Part shown: piece after piece, positions 1 through 8,437 of the stretch
Position numbering within the stretch: the stretch's first letter is position 1
How the letters are laid out: each line of letters opens with the position of its first letter
DNA from: Paenibacillus flagellatus
GTDB taxonomy: Bacteria; Bacillota; Bacilli; Paenibacillales; NBRC-103111
Direction: 5' to 3'
Assembly (NCBI RefSeq): GCF_003217775.1
Contig: NZ_QJVJ01000008.1
Location: forward strand, 248,001-312,000
Length of the DNA: 64,000 bases
Position numbers and translations under genes: made by a program
The notes under the pieces: model-generated
What the model was told of the DNA's origin: nothing
The model's input: only the letters and a program-made list of their open reading frames with translations
Database searches by the model: none

Positions 1-249
1 GGGATGATCCGCATCTCGGCGCACCAGCAGGGCGCGAAGGCGATGATCAGCGTGCAGGATAACGGGACCGGGATGGATTTTCATACGCAGTCGAAGCTGT
101 TCGACCCGTTTTTTACGACGAAGATGGAAGGTACCGGGCTAGGTTTGGCCGTCTGCTACCGAATTATTAAAAATCACGGGGGCAACATCCAAGTCGACAG
201 CGAGGTCGGCGACGGGACCCGGTTCAAAATTACGATGCCGCTGTGCTGA
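1..249 (+). CDS. Sensor histidine kinase, C-terminal fragment (gene starts before the window)
   Basis: Open from base 1, so only the last 82 residues are present. They form the end of an HATPase_c (GHKL) ATP-binding domain: a G1 box DNGTGM near residue 21, an F box FDPFFTTK near 34, and a G2 box GTGLGL near 44, then the usual closing strand ([12 protein letters not shown]). This is the ATP-binding half of a two-component kinase, and the F box followed by GTGLGLAV is typical of PAS/GAF-type kinases related to KinA/NtrB. Sensor and dimerisation domains lie outside, so the signal cannot be inferred. A kinase fold is near certain; its partner regulator is not visible. Confidence 0.85.
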   Translation, partial: GMIRISAHQQGAKAMISVQDNGTGMDFHTQSKLFDPFFTTKMEGTGLGLAVCYRIIKNHGGNIQVDSEVGDGTRFKITMPLC

Positions 250-311
250 AGGGATGTGCTACAATAAAACGGACGGACTCTTAGACAACGAACGGCGAGA
301 GGGGAACATTC

Positions 312-1325
312 ATGAGATACCGCACATTCGGGAAAATCGGGTTTCAAGTGTCGTCGCTCGGCTTCGGAGCGATGAACTTGCCCGGCGTCCCGTTGGAGCA
401 GGCGCGAGCGGCGCTCAACTACGCGCTCGACAACGGCATCAACTATATCGATACGGCGGCCGCCTACCGGAACAGCGAGGAAATTATCGGCGAATGCATC
501 TCGCACCGGCGGGACGAATACTTTTTGGCGACGAAGACGGGCAAGCGCGATTACGCTTCCGCGAAGGAAGAGATCGAGCGAAGCTTGACGCGCATGAAAA
601 CGGACGTCATCGATTTGCTGCAAATTCATTACGTGAACTACGTGCACGAGTTCAAAGCCGCGATGGAGGAGGACGGGGCGTACCGGGCCGCGCTGGAGGC
701 GAAGAAGGCGGGCAAAATTCGGCATATCGGCATTACCGGCCACCGTCCGGAGCTGCTGGCGAAATGGATCCAAAAGGACGAGTTCGACCAGGTGCTGTTC
801 CATCTGAACTTGGCGCAGCCGTTCGCGCTGAACGAGCTGATCCCCGAGCTGACGCGGCGGAACATGGGCAAGGTGGCGATGAAGCCGCTCTCCGGAGGGT
901 TCATTCAGCCGGTCGACAAGGCGATCCGGTATCCGTACAGTCAGGACGTGCATGTTATTATTTCGGGCATGGTCAGCGTCGACGAGGTGAAGGAGAACAT
1001 CGCGGCGATGGAGCGGGAGGTGGAGGACGCGGAGCGCGAGGAGCTGGAGCGGCTGGCGCTGCGGCTCGGCACGCATAACTGCCGGCGGTGCAACTACTGC
1101 TCGTGTCCGCTCGGCATCCCGATTCCGGACGTCATGATTTCGAGCGTCATCCGCGAGGAACTGGGGCTGCTGCCGAAAGGCGTCGGCTTCTACGAGAAGC
1201 ATAAGGAGAAGATCGTCTCCTGCGCCGACTACGAGCCGTGCAAGGAGAAGCCGCAATGCCAGCAGCAATGTCCGTATCATTTGCCCATGCAGTCGGTCAT
1301 CCAAAAAGCGGCGGCGAGCTATTGA
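312..1325 (+). CDS. Aldo/keto reductase with C-terminal cysteine-rich (4Fe-4S-like) segment
   Basis: A 337-aa cytoplasmic oxidoreductase. The AKR barrel carries the expected tetrad: D47 and Y52 (IDTAAAY), K75 (ATKTGK) and H106 (LLQIHY). The last ~80 residues differ from ordinary AKRs. They contain CRRCNYCSCP near residue 257 and a second set (CADYEPC, QCQQQCP), the pattern of AKR-like proteins that bind one or two 4Fe-4S clusters. NADPH-dependent carbonyl reduction is the family activity; the physiological substrate and whether the clusters act in electron transfer are unknown. The ATG follows a GGCGAGAGGGG-like site. It is monocistronic, with a convergent gene downstream. Confidence 0.88.
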   Translation: MRYRTFGKIGFQVSSLGFGAMNLPGVPLEQARAALNYALDNGINYIDTAAAYRNSEEIIGECISHRRDEYFLATKTGKRDYASAKEEIERSLTRMKTDVIDLLQIHYVNYVHEFKAAMEEDGAYRAALEAKKAGKIRHIGITGHRPELLAKWIQKDEFDQVLFHLNLAQPFALNELIPELTRRNMGKVAMKPLSGGFIQPVDKAIRYPYSQDVHVIISGMVSVDEVKENIAAMEREVEDAEREELERLALRLGTHNCRRCNYCSCPLGIPIPDVMISSVIREELGLLPKGVGFYEKHKEKIVSCADYEPCKEKPQCQQQCPYHLPMQSVIQKAAASY

Positions 1326-1371
1326 TCGCTCCGGCCGCCGCCGTTGTCGGCGCCTGCGACGCGGCGGACGT

Positions 1372-1400
1372 CAAAAAGCCCGCCTGCATTCAGGCGGGCC
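1372..1400 (-). terminator. Rho-independent terminator of the 1431-1976 gene
   Basis: Perfect 9-bp stem GCCCGCCTG/CAGGCGGGC with a 4-nt loop (1378-1399). The T-run is on the minus strand (AAAAA at 1373-1377 on plus). It serves the leftward membrane protein gene. Confidence 0.8.
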
Positions 1401-1430
1401 GTCCGAGGCGGATCGATATGGGGTGCCGCG

Positions 1431-1976
1431 CTACGCTTGCAGCTCCACATTGGGCGAAGCGACGGCCGAGGACGAAGCCGGCTTATACGTTACGTCCAAA
1501 TCGGTCAACGGGATGATGAGCCGGTTCACCTCGTGAATCGTAAACGGCATCGGGGCGGTCCGCTCCGACAGGTTCGTCAGGGAGACGCCGATGCGGCCGT
1601 TTTTACGTTTGCGGCGCAAGTCGTACTGCAGGACGGTCAGCGCGGCGGTATAATCGTCGGCGTGTACCATCCGAACCGTAGGAGCGTTCTCGTACGGAAT
1701 GATGAGCGTCTTCCGGTTCCAGTACACCGTGCCGGGCTGGAACGAAACGACGAGCCATTCGGGCTCGCCGGAGCCGCCCGCCAGCTTCACGATCTCCACC
1801 CCGCGCCGTCCGGGATCGAGCTTCTGGCTCGTTTTCAAATCCGGCAGGAACGGGACGATGAATATTGGAATGGCGCTGGCGATATATAGCAATAACGGAG
1901 ATTCCCATACGATGCTGGAAATGAAAAACGCGGCAAACACGGCTAGTCCGAGCAAAACGATCCATTTGTTTTTCAT
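1431..1976 (-). CDS. Hypothetical two-TM membrane protein
   Basis: A 181-aa protein I do not recognise. Two hydrophobic helices occupy about residues 5-22 and 27-44, followed by a ~135-residue soluble part rich in beta-type sequence that resembles the bacterial PH-like/DUF folds anchored by an N-terminal hairpin. The start ATG has a GAGGG ribosome site 9 nt upstream. It is convergent with the aldo/keto reductase and divergent from the MFS gene, so it is a single-gene unit ending at its own terminator. No enzymatic motif is visible. Confidence 0.75.
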   Translation of the reverse strand: MKNKWIVLLGLAVFAAFFISSIVWESPLLLYIASAIPIFIVPFLPDLKTSQKLDPGRRGVEIVKLAGGSGEPEWLVVSFQPGTVYWNRKTLIIPYENAPTVRMVHADDYTAALTVLQYDLRRKRKNGRIGVSLTNLSERTAPMPFTIHEVNRLIIPLTDLDVTYKPASSSAVASPNVELQA

Positions 1977-2108
1977 TTGCAGGTCCCTCGCATTCGGTCG
2001 AAAGCTTTCGAAAAATTACGCTATCTATTATAGCATATGGGCGAACCGCTTTGAAGATGCAGTTGTTGCAAGCCGAAGGAAAACCTGACATAAAGCGAGG
2101 CTGCCATC

Positions 2109-3413
2109 ATGGGACCGTTCCGCAGACGCTTGCGCGGCCGAAAGCCGTCGACGTATCGCAACGGAATGCTTGCCGCGACGTTCGAGGGCATTCCGGCCAT
2201 CATCCTGTTCCAGCTGCTCGGGGGACCGTTCCTCACGGGTTATTTGTTGTATTTGGGGGCGTCGTCGTTTCAGATCGGCATCGTGCTCGCGATTCCGAGC
2301 ATGGCGAACATGCTGCAAATCGTCGGCGCGCTGCTCATTCAGCGGTTTACGAACCGGAAGCTCGCCTTCGCGCTGCTGTGCGGGCTTCATCGGATTTTAT
2401 GGGTATTGACGGGGGCGGTTCCGTTCGTCTTCCCGCGCGAATTCGGGGTCGCCGCGTACATCGCCGTCTGCGTCCTCGGGTTCGTCGGCCAGGCGATCGG
2501 CTCCGTCTTCTGGACATCGCTCATCGCGGACATGGTGCCGGCGCGGGTTCGGGGGCGGTATTTCGGCATCCGCAACACGATCCTGTGGGCGGGAGGCTGC
2601 CTCGCCATCCTCGTGTTCGGCCAGCTGCTCGACCGGCTGCCGGAGCCGCGGGGCTTTCATGTGCTGTACGCCGTCGCCGCCGTCTGCGCGGTGCTCGACA
2701 TCGTCTTCTTCCTCCGATATCCGAACCCGCCGTTCGAGAAGTCCGGACAGACGGGCATGGGCGCGATGCTGGCCGTGCCGTTCCGGCATAAGCCCTTTCG
2801 GAAGGCGATGCTGTTCATCTCGCTCTGGCTGTTCGTGCAGGGGATCTCGGTGCCGTTCTTCAACTACGTCATGCTGGACGTCATGCATATCGGCTACCGG
2901 TGGATCTCGGTCGCCACGATGACGCAAAACGTCGCGATGATGGCCGGCTACTACATGTGGGGCAACCTGAATGCGAAATACGCGACGAAGACACTGCTGT
3001 TCTGGACGCTTCCGGTCATCGCCGCGTCCTGCATGACGTGGGGACTGCTGCCGATGCTGCCGGACATCCCCGTCCTGCTCGCCGTTCATCTGTTGATCGG
3101 CATCGGCGTGGGCGGGTTCAATCAGCTCATGTTCAATTACGTCGTCGGCGATACGCCGAAGGGGGAGCGGCCGATGTTCGTCGCTGTATTCTACGCGATG
3201 ACGGGGCTGGCCGGCTTCCTCGGGCCGACGCTCGGCGGGTCGGTATACAAATGGATCGCGGACATGCCGCATGGGGTGCAGCTGTTCGGCGTTTCGGTGA
3301 CGGTCGGCGTCGTTCTGCTTGCCGTTGCGCTCGGCATCGGCACGAACGCGCTGCTGGACCGCAAAATGACGTTCCGCCGATCGCGCGGAACCGGGTGGGG
3401 GAAAAGCGGATGA
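2109..3413 (+). CDS. MFS transporter
   Basis: A 434-aa polytopic membrane protein with about 12 hydrophobic segments and MFS-type basic loops, including a QRFTNRK loop after TM2 and a charged central loop (RYPNPPFEKSG). The protein begins with a basic patch (RRRLRGRKPSTYRNG) before TM1. The substrate cannot be told from sequence. Its stop overlaps the start of the downstream Gfo/Idh/MocA oxidoreductase in ATGA, so the two are translationally coupled. That suggests export or uptake of a sugar- or polyol-like compound handled by the oxidoreductase; this is inference. Confidence 0.85.
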   Translation: MGPFRRRLRGRKPSTYRNGMLAATFEGIPAIILFQLLGGPFLTGYLLYLGASSFQIGIVLAIPSMANMLQIVGALLIQRFTNRKLAFALLCGLHRILWVLTGAVPFVFPREFGVAAYIAVCVLGFVGQAIGSVFWTSLIADMVPARVRGRYFGIRNTILWAGGCLAILVFGQLLDRLPEPRGFHVLYAVAAVCAVLDIVFFLRYPNPPFEKSGQTGMGAMLAVPFRHKPFRKAMLFISLWLFVQGISVPFFNYVMLDVMHIGYRWISVATMTQNVAMMAGYYMWGNLNAKYATKTLLFWTLPVIAASCMTWGLLPMLPDIPVLLAVHLLIGIGVGGFNQLMFNYVVGDTPKGERPMFVAVFYAMTGLAGFLGPTLGGSVYKWIADMPHGVQLFGVSVTVGVVLLAVALGIGTNALLDRKMTFRRSRGTGWGKSG

Positions 3414-4342
3414 AAAAACGAATCGGCATGATCGGACTTGGAGATATTGCGGCGAAGGCGTATTTGCCGGTGCTGGCGCACCACCCTCGGGCGGAATTGA
3501 CGGCGATCATGAGCCGGTCGGAGGCGACCGTGGAGCGAATCGGCGACGCGTTCCGGGTCGCCCGGCGCCACACGGAGCTGTCCGGACTGCTCGGGGAGGA
3601 GCTGGACGCGGTATTCGTCCACAGTCCGACGGAGACGCATGCGGCGATCGTGACGGCTTGTCTCGACCGCGGCGTGCACGTATACGTGGACAAGCCGCTG
3701 TCGTACCGGCTCGACGAGTCGGAGCGGATGACGGAGACGGCGGCGCGGCGCGGGAAGCTGCTCGCCGTCGGCTTCAACCGGCGGTTCGCCCCGCTGTACG
3801 TCGAAGCGAAGCGGTGGCTCGACGAGGCCGGCGGCTTCGATCTGTGCATCGCCCAGAAGCACCGGACGAAGCGGCAGTCGCTGTCGGCGAAGGAGACGCT
3901 GTACGACGACTTTATCCATATGGCCGACCTGCTGCTGTGGCTCGGCGCGTCTCCCGGCGAGGTGACGAGCTGGGCGGCCGAGCGGGACGGCGAAGGGCGG
4001 CTGCTGCACGCCTCGGGAAGCTTGCGGTTCGGATCGGCCGTCTCGTTCGTCAGCATGAACCGCCGGGCGGGCGGTGATCTGGAGCGGTTGGAGCTGCACG
4101 GCGGAGGCCGGTCGGCGGAAATCGTCAATCTCGAATCGGCGGTTCTGCGCGACCCGCAGGGCGGCGAACGGTCGAGCCGGTTCGGCAGCTGGGAGACGGT
4201 TCCGCACCGACGCGGCTTCGCGGGCATCGTCGACCATTTCCTCGACTCGCTCGACGAACCCGATCGGTGCGAGGTCGCCGCGGAGCGGGTGATCGCGACG
4301 CACCGGCTCGTCGAGCGGCTGAGCGGCATGGGGTACGTCTGA
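3410..4342 (+). CDS. Gfo/Idh/MocA family oxidoreductase
   Basis: A 310-aa NAD(P)-dependent dehydrogenase. The N-terminal Rossmann part starts at once with IGMIGLGDIA (GxGxxA). The conserved EKP motif, whose Lys contacts cofactor and substrate, appears as VDKPLSY near residue 95. The C-terminal half is the alpha/beta domain, with DDFIHMADLLLWL matching the conserved xDxxxHxxDxxxW motif. The start codon overlaps the MFS stop (ATGA), so it is the second gene of a two-gene operon. The family oxidises or reduces sugars, inositol or biliverdin-like substrates; this member's substrate is unknown. Confidence 0.9.
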   Translation: MKKRIGMIGLGDIAAKAYLPVLAHHPRAELTAIMSRSEATVERIGDAFRVARRHTELSGLLGEELDAVFVHSPTETHAAIVTACLDRGVHVYVDKPLSYRLDESERMTETAARRGKLLAVGFNRRFAPLYVEAKRWLDEAGGFDLCIAQKHRTKRQSLSAKETLYDDFIHMADLLLWLGASPGEVTSWAAERDGEGRLLHASGSLRFGSAVSFVSMNRRAGGDLERLELHGGGRSAEIVNLESAVLRDPQGGERSSRFGSWETVPHRRGFAGIVDHFLDSLDEPDRCEVAAERVIATHRLVERLSGMGYV

Positions 4343-4422
4343 AGCGAAACGTAGCGGTGCGCCGCGCCGGTCGGCATAACGGCCATGCCGGGCAGAACGT
4401 GCATAGCTTCGGAGAAAAACGG

Positions 4423-4428
4423 TATAAT
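4423..4428 (+). promoter_or_regulatory. Probable -10 box for the YuiH-like gene
   Basis: TATAAT lies 51 nt before the start of the molybdopterin-dependent gene. No convincing TTGACA lies 17 nt upstream, so only the -10 is supported. Confidence 0.4.
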
Positions 4429-4478
4429 GGGAGAGAAAGTCGGAATCGAACCGGGACCGACGAACAAGGAGGGTAACC

Positions 4479-5063
4479 ATGAGCAACACGACAGAGCATC
4501 GAGACCGCGTCCCGCCGGGACAAACGCTGACCGCCGGGTTTCCCGTTCTGCATTACGGCGACGTGCCGTATTACCGCGATATGGGGACGTGGGATTTGCG
4601 CGTATTCGGCCTCGTGGAGGAAGAGCTGACGTTCTCGTACAAAGAATTTATGACGCTGCCGCGCGTGGAGTACAAGAACGACATTCACTGCGTGACGACG
4701 TGGTCGAAGCTCGACAACGTCTGGGAAGGCGTCGCCGTCTCCACGATCATGGAGCGGGTCAAGCTGAAGCCGGAGGCGAAGTTCGTCATGCTGCACGCCG
4801 AGCACGGCTGGACGACGAACTTGCCGATCGAGGATTTCCTGCGCGAGACGAGCTTTTTCGGCATCAAGCATAACGGCGAGCTGCTTACGCCGGAGCACGG
4901 ATACCCGGTACGGATGGTCGTGCCGCACCTGTACTTCTGGAAGAGCGCGAAGTGGCTGCGCGGCATCGAGTTCATGGCGAAGAACAAGCCGGGCTTTTGG
5001 GAGCGGAACGGGTACCATATGTACGGGGACCCGTGGCGCGAAGAAAGGTACGATTTCGACTAA
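4479..5063 (+). CDS. Sulfite oxidase-like molybdopterin oxidoreductase (YuiH type)
   Basis: A 194-aa protein matching the oxidoreductase molybdopterin-binding fold in its short cytoplasmic form, close in length to B. subtilis YuiH. The cysteine expected to ligate molybdenum is in DIHCVTTWS near residue 71, followed by WEGVAVSTIME and the typical HAEHGWTTNLP, GYPVRMVVPHLYFWKSAKW and GFWERNGYH segments. There is no signal peptide and no haem or dimerisation domain, so it is not a classical sulfite oxidase; the substrate is unknown. The ATG follows AAGGAGGG at ideal spacing. It is a single gene with its own terminator. Confidence 0.9.
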   Translation: MSNTTEHRDRVPPGQTLTAGFPVLHYGDVPYYRDMGTWDLRVFGLVEEELTFSYKEFMTLPRVEYKNDIHCVTTWSKLDNVWEGVAVSTIMERVKLKPEAKFVMLHAEHGWTTNLPIEDFLRETSFFGIKHNGELLTPEHGYPVRMVVPHLYFWKSAKWLRGIEFMAKNKPGFWERNGYHMYGDPWREERYDFD

Positions 5064-5107
5064 AGTTGCCGGCTGCAATCCACGATAGCGGCCAACCGAC
5101 ATACGAA

Positions 5108-5136
5108 GTCCTCCATGTACATGGAGGGCTTTTTGT
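5108..5136 (+). terminator. Terminator of the YuiH-like gene
   Basis: Perfect 18-bp palindrome CCTCCATGTACATGGAGG at 5110-5127 followed by GGCTTTTTG. Confidence 0.8.
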
Positions 5137-5262
5137 TTTGCATCGTTCACGGGGAACCTATGATTCTTTCAAAAATAGATCGATCTTCCGTAAGGTTTGT
5201 CCCTATCCAAGCCAATCTCTCTATCATATGCTGCTATAAATCGGAATAGGGAGGGATTCGCT

Positions 5263-5697
5263 ATGGCAGTCAGTCCGCTTTGCCAGCAGTTCGCATCCAT
5301 TCTTGGCGCCCAGCCTATGGTGATTAACGGGGTGTGCACCGCTTCCCGGGTGCGAAACAACATTCGGCCGATTATTTTGGGCAAACGCTCGAGATCGTTC
5401 TTGGCCATTCCCCAAGCTTTCTCATTCGAGAGTATCGGCCGCGACGGTAGAGCGCTCTGTTTGGGAGAAACCGTTATTTTGACGGCCGAAATCAATCCGT
5501 TTATTTCGCGGCTGCGCAAGCACGGCATTAAAGTGACGGCGCTGCATAACCACTGGTTGTTTACGAATCCGAATCTTTGGTATATTCATTTCGAAAAGAA
5601 GGACCAACCGTTGGAGTTCGCGAGAGATGTCCGGGACGCCTTGAATGTGCTGACGACAAGAGTGGTTCGTCCCCGCGTCGTTGCCCGCAAGAAGTAA
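5263..5697 (+). CDS. DUF1259 domain-containing (LppY/LpqO-like) protein
   Basis: A 144-aa single DUF1259 domain. It shows the family signature GETVILTAEINPFISRLRKHGI followed by VTALHNHWLFTNPNLWYIHF, where the AlHNH histidines are the most conserved residues. Most family members carry a signal peptide or two DUF1259 copies; this one is single and has no signal peptide. The start at the second methionine is chosen because GGGAGGG sits 7 nt upstream. The function of the family is not established. It is followed by a terminator and convergent with bshB2. Confidence 0.8.
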   Translation: MAVSPLCQQFASILGAQPMVINGVCTASRVRNNIRPIILGKRSRSFLAIPQAFSFESIGRDGRALCLGETVILTAEINPFISRLRKHGIKVTALHNHWLFTNPNLWYIHFEKKDQPLEFARDVRDALNVLTTRVVRPRVVARKK

Positions 5698-5754
5698 GAA
5701 GCGGAAGCCTTCTCGTTATTTGCGATCTGGAGCGAGCCGAAGGGAGATTGGGAG

Positions 5755-5782
5755 GAAGGGGGGAAACCCCCTTCTTTCTTTT
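5755..5782 (+). terminator. Terminator after the DUF1259 gene
   Basis: GAAGGGGG / CCCCCTTC stem with a GAAA tetraloop, then TTTCTTTT. The remaining bases to 5914 show no gene. Confidence 0.8.
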
Positions 5783-5914
5783 GACCGTCTCGTGCAGCTT
5801 GTCAAAGGACCGAGGAATAGATCAAGGTTCTCTCCCGTTTCGGGTGTACCGGGCTCCCGGGCCGAGGCGGATGCTTGGACCCCGGAGAGCTGGCGGTAAA
5901 TTCGGCCAAAGGTG

Positions 5915-6625
5915 TTAAAACAAGCTGTGCCCCTCTCGTCCCGACGGATTCGCGGCGGCCCGAATGAAATATTCGTGCTTGCCGAACCGGGACACCGCCT
6001 CCCGGTCCGGAAGCCATACCCATTCGTCGATCTCGGACTGGCATCGGTGCGCGCGGAACGCCGCCAGCTTCGCTTCCAAATGGGCGGAAACGTCGATTTT
6101 GACGATATCGCCCCGCGTGTAGCCGTAAGGCTCCGGATGCTCCATCACGTCGCCGAACGATATGAAGAACAGCGACTCGCGCAGCCCGGCGCGTTCACAA
6201 GCGGCCGTTGCCGCTTTACCGATCGCGCAGTGATCCGGATGCCCGCCCAGCTTCTCGTGGAACGTCAGCACGGCGTCGGGGCGGATGTCGCGAATGAGCG
6301 CTTCGATTCGCCCCGTCAATACCGCCTCGTCCACGAATTCCACCGTCTTGTCGCGGATCCCGAGAAAATGGAGCCGCCGGATGCCTAAACGGGCGCACGC
6401 TTGCCGAAGCTCCTGCTCGCGGGCGGCCGCTATCGTTTCGCGGTTGAGATAGGGAGGGTTGCCCATGCGTCTTCCCATTTCTCCCCGCGTAGCGCTGACC
6501 AGCGTGATATCGACGCCTTCGGAGGCGTATTTTGCCAGCGTTCCGCCGCAAATGAACGTTTCGTCGTCCGGATGAGCGAATACGGCCAGCAGGTTGCGCG
6601 TCTTCGTTGTCTCGGTTGCGTTCAT
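5915..6625 (-). CDS. bshB2: Bacillithiol biosynthesis deacetylase BshB2 (PIG-L/LmbE family)
   Basis: A 236-aa zinc-dependent deacetylase. AHPDDE near residue 17 is the metal-binding and catalytic HPDD motif of LmbE enzymes, and GHPDHCAIG near 138 supplies the third zinc ligand. In the bacillithiol pathway BshB removes the acetyl group of GlcNAc-malate to give GlcN-malate, before cysteine addition by BshC. Identification as BshB2 rather than BshB1 rests on the ATGA overlap with yojF, the arrangement known from B. subtilis yojF-yojG. Family certainty is high; physiological weight versus a bshB1 elsewhere is unknown. Confidence 0.9.
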   Translation of the reverse strand: MNATETTKTRNLLAVFAHPDDETFICGGTLAKYASEGVDITLVSATRGEMGRRMGNPPYLNRETIAAAREQELRQACARLGIRRLHFLGIRDKTVEFVDEAVLTGRIEALIRDIRPDAVLTFHEKLGGHPDHCAIGKAATAACERAGLRESLFFISFGDVMEHPEPYGYTRGDIVKIDVSAHLEAKLAAFRAHRCQSEIDEWVWLPDREAVSRFGKHEYFIRAAANPSGREGHSLF

Positions 6626-6933
6626 TCCGGAAACGGCTCCTTTCCCAAGTGAAGGGCGACGTTCATCCGCCCTCGGTCGTCAAAGCCGGCCAGCAGGAGC
6701 CGCCCGGTCTCATCGATCTCGTAATGCGTGAGTGCTTCCATCCGCAGCCAGCCGCGACCGTCAAAGCGTAGGGCGACGCGATACGGGCCTTCCCCCGCAA
6801 CAAATGCTTCCGTAACCCGAACCTTGAAGTTGCGGACGAATACGAACAAGGTCGCTTCGCTGTGAACGTAAGCTTCCTTCCCGACAAACTTCCGCAGCTC
6901 CGCTTCCGTCCGTGTCCGATGTATAGGGATCAT
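6622..6933 (-). CDS. yojF: YojF family protein (DUF1806)
   Basis: A 103-aa soluble protein matching the YojF/DUF1806 family, which is found next to bshB2 in Bacillus relatives. Visible family features are VGKEAYVHSEATLF, the GPYRVALRFDGRGWLRMEALTHYE stretch and the C-terminal NVALHLGKEPFPE. Its stop overlaps the bshB2 start, so the pair is co-translated. No catalytic motif is visible; a partner role for BshB2 is inferred only from the conserved neighbourhood. The start ATG has an AAAGGAA site about 9 nt upstream. Confidence 0.88.
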   Translation of the reverse strand: MIPIHRTRTEAELRKFVGKEAYVHSEATLFVFVRNFKVRVTEAFVAGEGPYRVALRFDGRGWLRMEALTHYEIDETGRLLLAGFDDRGRMNVALHLGKEPFPE

Positions 6934-7099
6934 GGCGATCGTTCCTTTTGCTTGAAGTATACGAGCCCCCTAATTGTACCATATACGGGCGGGCGGGCGC
7001 CCGGCTGCTCCGCGCCATAGAAGCTCGCAAATTCGTCCGTCATCCCCACTTATGTTATGATAAATCTATATGCCATCAAGCGATCGGGAGGGGAAGGCC

Positions 7100-7672
7100 A
7101 TGAGCATGCCTTCGGATCGGAGCCGCTATACGTATGCGGACTATTTGAAGTGGGGGGAGGGCGAGCGCGTCGAGCTGATCGAAGGGTACGCCTACGCGAT
7201 GACGCCCGCTCCGTCCAGAGCCCATCAGGAAGTGCTGCTGGCACTCGCATCGGAATTTTCCAATTTTCTTCGCGGCAAACGCTGCCGCGCCTACATCGCG
7301 CCGTTCGACGTCCGGCTTCCGCGGGGAACCGAAACGGACGAGGAGACCTTGACGGTCGTTCAGCCCGACTTGTCCGTCGTGTGCGATCCCGGCAAGCTGG
7401 ACGACCGGGGCTGCAAGGGGGCGCCCGACTTGATCGTGGAGGTCGTGTCGCCCGGGTCGCTCAAGCTCGATACGACCGTCAAACGAAAACGGTACGAGCA
7501 GGCCGGCGTCCGGGAATATTGGGTCGTCTATCCGAACGAGAAAGCGGTATTGACCTACTTTCTCGAAGAAAGCGGACGATTCGACGAAGGCGAATCGTAC
7601 GGCAAGGAAGATACGATCGCGGTGCGCGTGCTGGATGGGCTTTCGATCCCGCTCGAGCGCGTGTTTGCATAA
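7100..7672 (+). CDS. Uma2 family (DUF820) restriction-endonuclease-fold protein
   Basis: A 190-aa PD-(D/E)XK fold protein. Key residues follow the family order: E in RVELIEGYAYAM, D in VVQPDLSVV, and E in PDLIVEVVSPGS, followed by the conserved KRKRYEQAGVREYWVV helix and strand. Family members are abundant in cyanobacteria and some Firmicutes; nuclease activity is presumed from the fold and the biological role is unclear. The start at 7100 rather than 7070 is favoured by a GGGAGGGGAAGG site. It lies 18 nt upstream of the ABC transporter pair and may share its transcript. Confidence 0.85.
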   Translation: MSMPSDRSRYTYADYLKWGEGERVELIEGYAYAMTPAPSRAHQEVLLALASEFSNFLRGKRCRAYIAPFDVRLPRGTETDEETLTVVQPDLSVVCDPGKLDDRGCKGAPDLIVEVVSPGSLKLDTTVKRKRYEQAGVREYWVVYPNEKAVLTYFLEESGRFDEGESYGKEDTIAVRVLDGLSIPLERVFA

Positions 7673-7690
7673 GAAGGGAGAAGGGCTTCA

Positions 7691-8437
7691 TTGAACGAGC
7701 TGCTGACGCTCGAGGGCGTGTCGAAGCGCCGGCCGGACCATACGTCCGATTATTTGTTCCGCCACGTGACGGCGACCGTTAATTCGGGAGAACGTATCGC
7801 GGTCGTAGGCGCGTCGGGGCAAGGGAAAAGCACGCTGCTGCGGCTGCTGGCCCGCCTCGACGTCCCCGACGAAGGCGCGATCAAGCTTCGGGGAAAGCCC
7901 GTCGGCGATTGGAAGCCGCCGGAATGGCGGAGGCGCGTCGTCTATGTCGCGCAGCAGCCGGTCATGCTGCCCGGGACGGTCGAGGCGAATTTGCGGACGG
8001 CGAGCGAGCTGCACGGCACGCCGTTCGACCGGACGCTGGCGGAGCGATGCATGACCGCGGTCGGTCTGGAGGCGATCGATTGGCGCAAGGCGGCGTCGGA
8101 GCTATCCGGGGGCGAGAAGCAGCGGACGGCGCTCGTCCGCTGCTTGCTGGCGCTCCCCGACGCGCTGCTGCTCGACGAGACGACGGCGTCGCTCGATCCG
8201 GCGAGCAAGCGTGCGGTGGAGGAGCTGCTTCTCGAGTGGACGAGGGAGCGCGGGACGGCTTATTTATGGGTTACGCACGACTGGGAGCAGGCGCGGAACG
8301 TCAGCGATTCCGTCTGGTTCATGGACGAGGGGACGCTTTGCGGAGCGGCGGAGACGGACACGTTTTTTCGCGAGCCGCCGAACGAAAGGGCCAGGAGCTT
8401 CATCCGGTCGGCGCACGGCGAAGGAGGAGCAGGCTGA
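7691..8437 (+). CDS. ABC transporter ATP-binding protein, FetA (YbbL)-like
   Basis: A 248-aa ABC ATPase with Walker A GASGQGKST near residue 37, signature LSGGEKQR near 139, Walker B DALLLDET near 157 and the H-loop in YLWVTHDW. The start is TTG behind GGGAGAAGGG. Its TGA overlaps the ATG of the downstream UPF0014-type permease. FetA/FetB-type pairs are proposed iron exporters in E. coli, and relatives are annotated as metal-resistance transporters; substrate here is not provable. The pairing with the FetB-like membrane partner makes this assignment better than a generic ABC call. Confidence 0.87.
   Translation: MNELLTLEGVSKRRPDHTSDYLFRHVTATVNSGERIAVVGASGQGKSTLLRLLARLDVPDEGAIKLRGKPVGDWKPPEWRRRVVYVAQQPVMLPGTVEANLRTASELHGTPFDRTLAERCMTAVGLEAIDWRKAASELSGGEKQRTALVRCLLALPDALLLDETTASLDPASKRAVEELLLEWTRERGTAYLWVTHDWEQARNVSDSVWFMDEGTLCGAAETDTFFREPPNERARSFIRSAHGEGGAG

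Noticed and set aside
4343-4478. Possible molybdenum-cofactor riboswitch before the YuiH-like gene
   Set aside because: The leader after the -10 box is only about 45 nt, too short for the known Moco RNA, and no matching stem pattern is visible.
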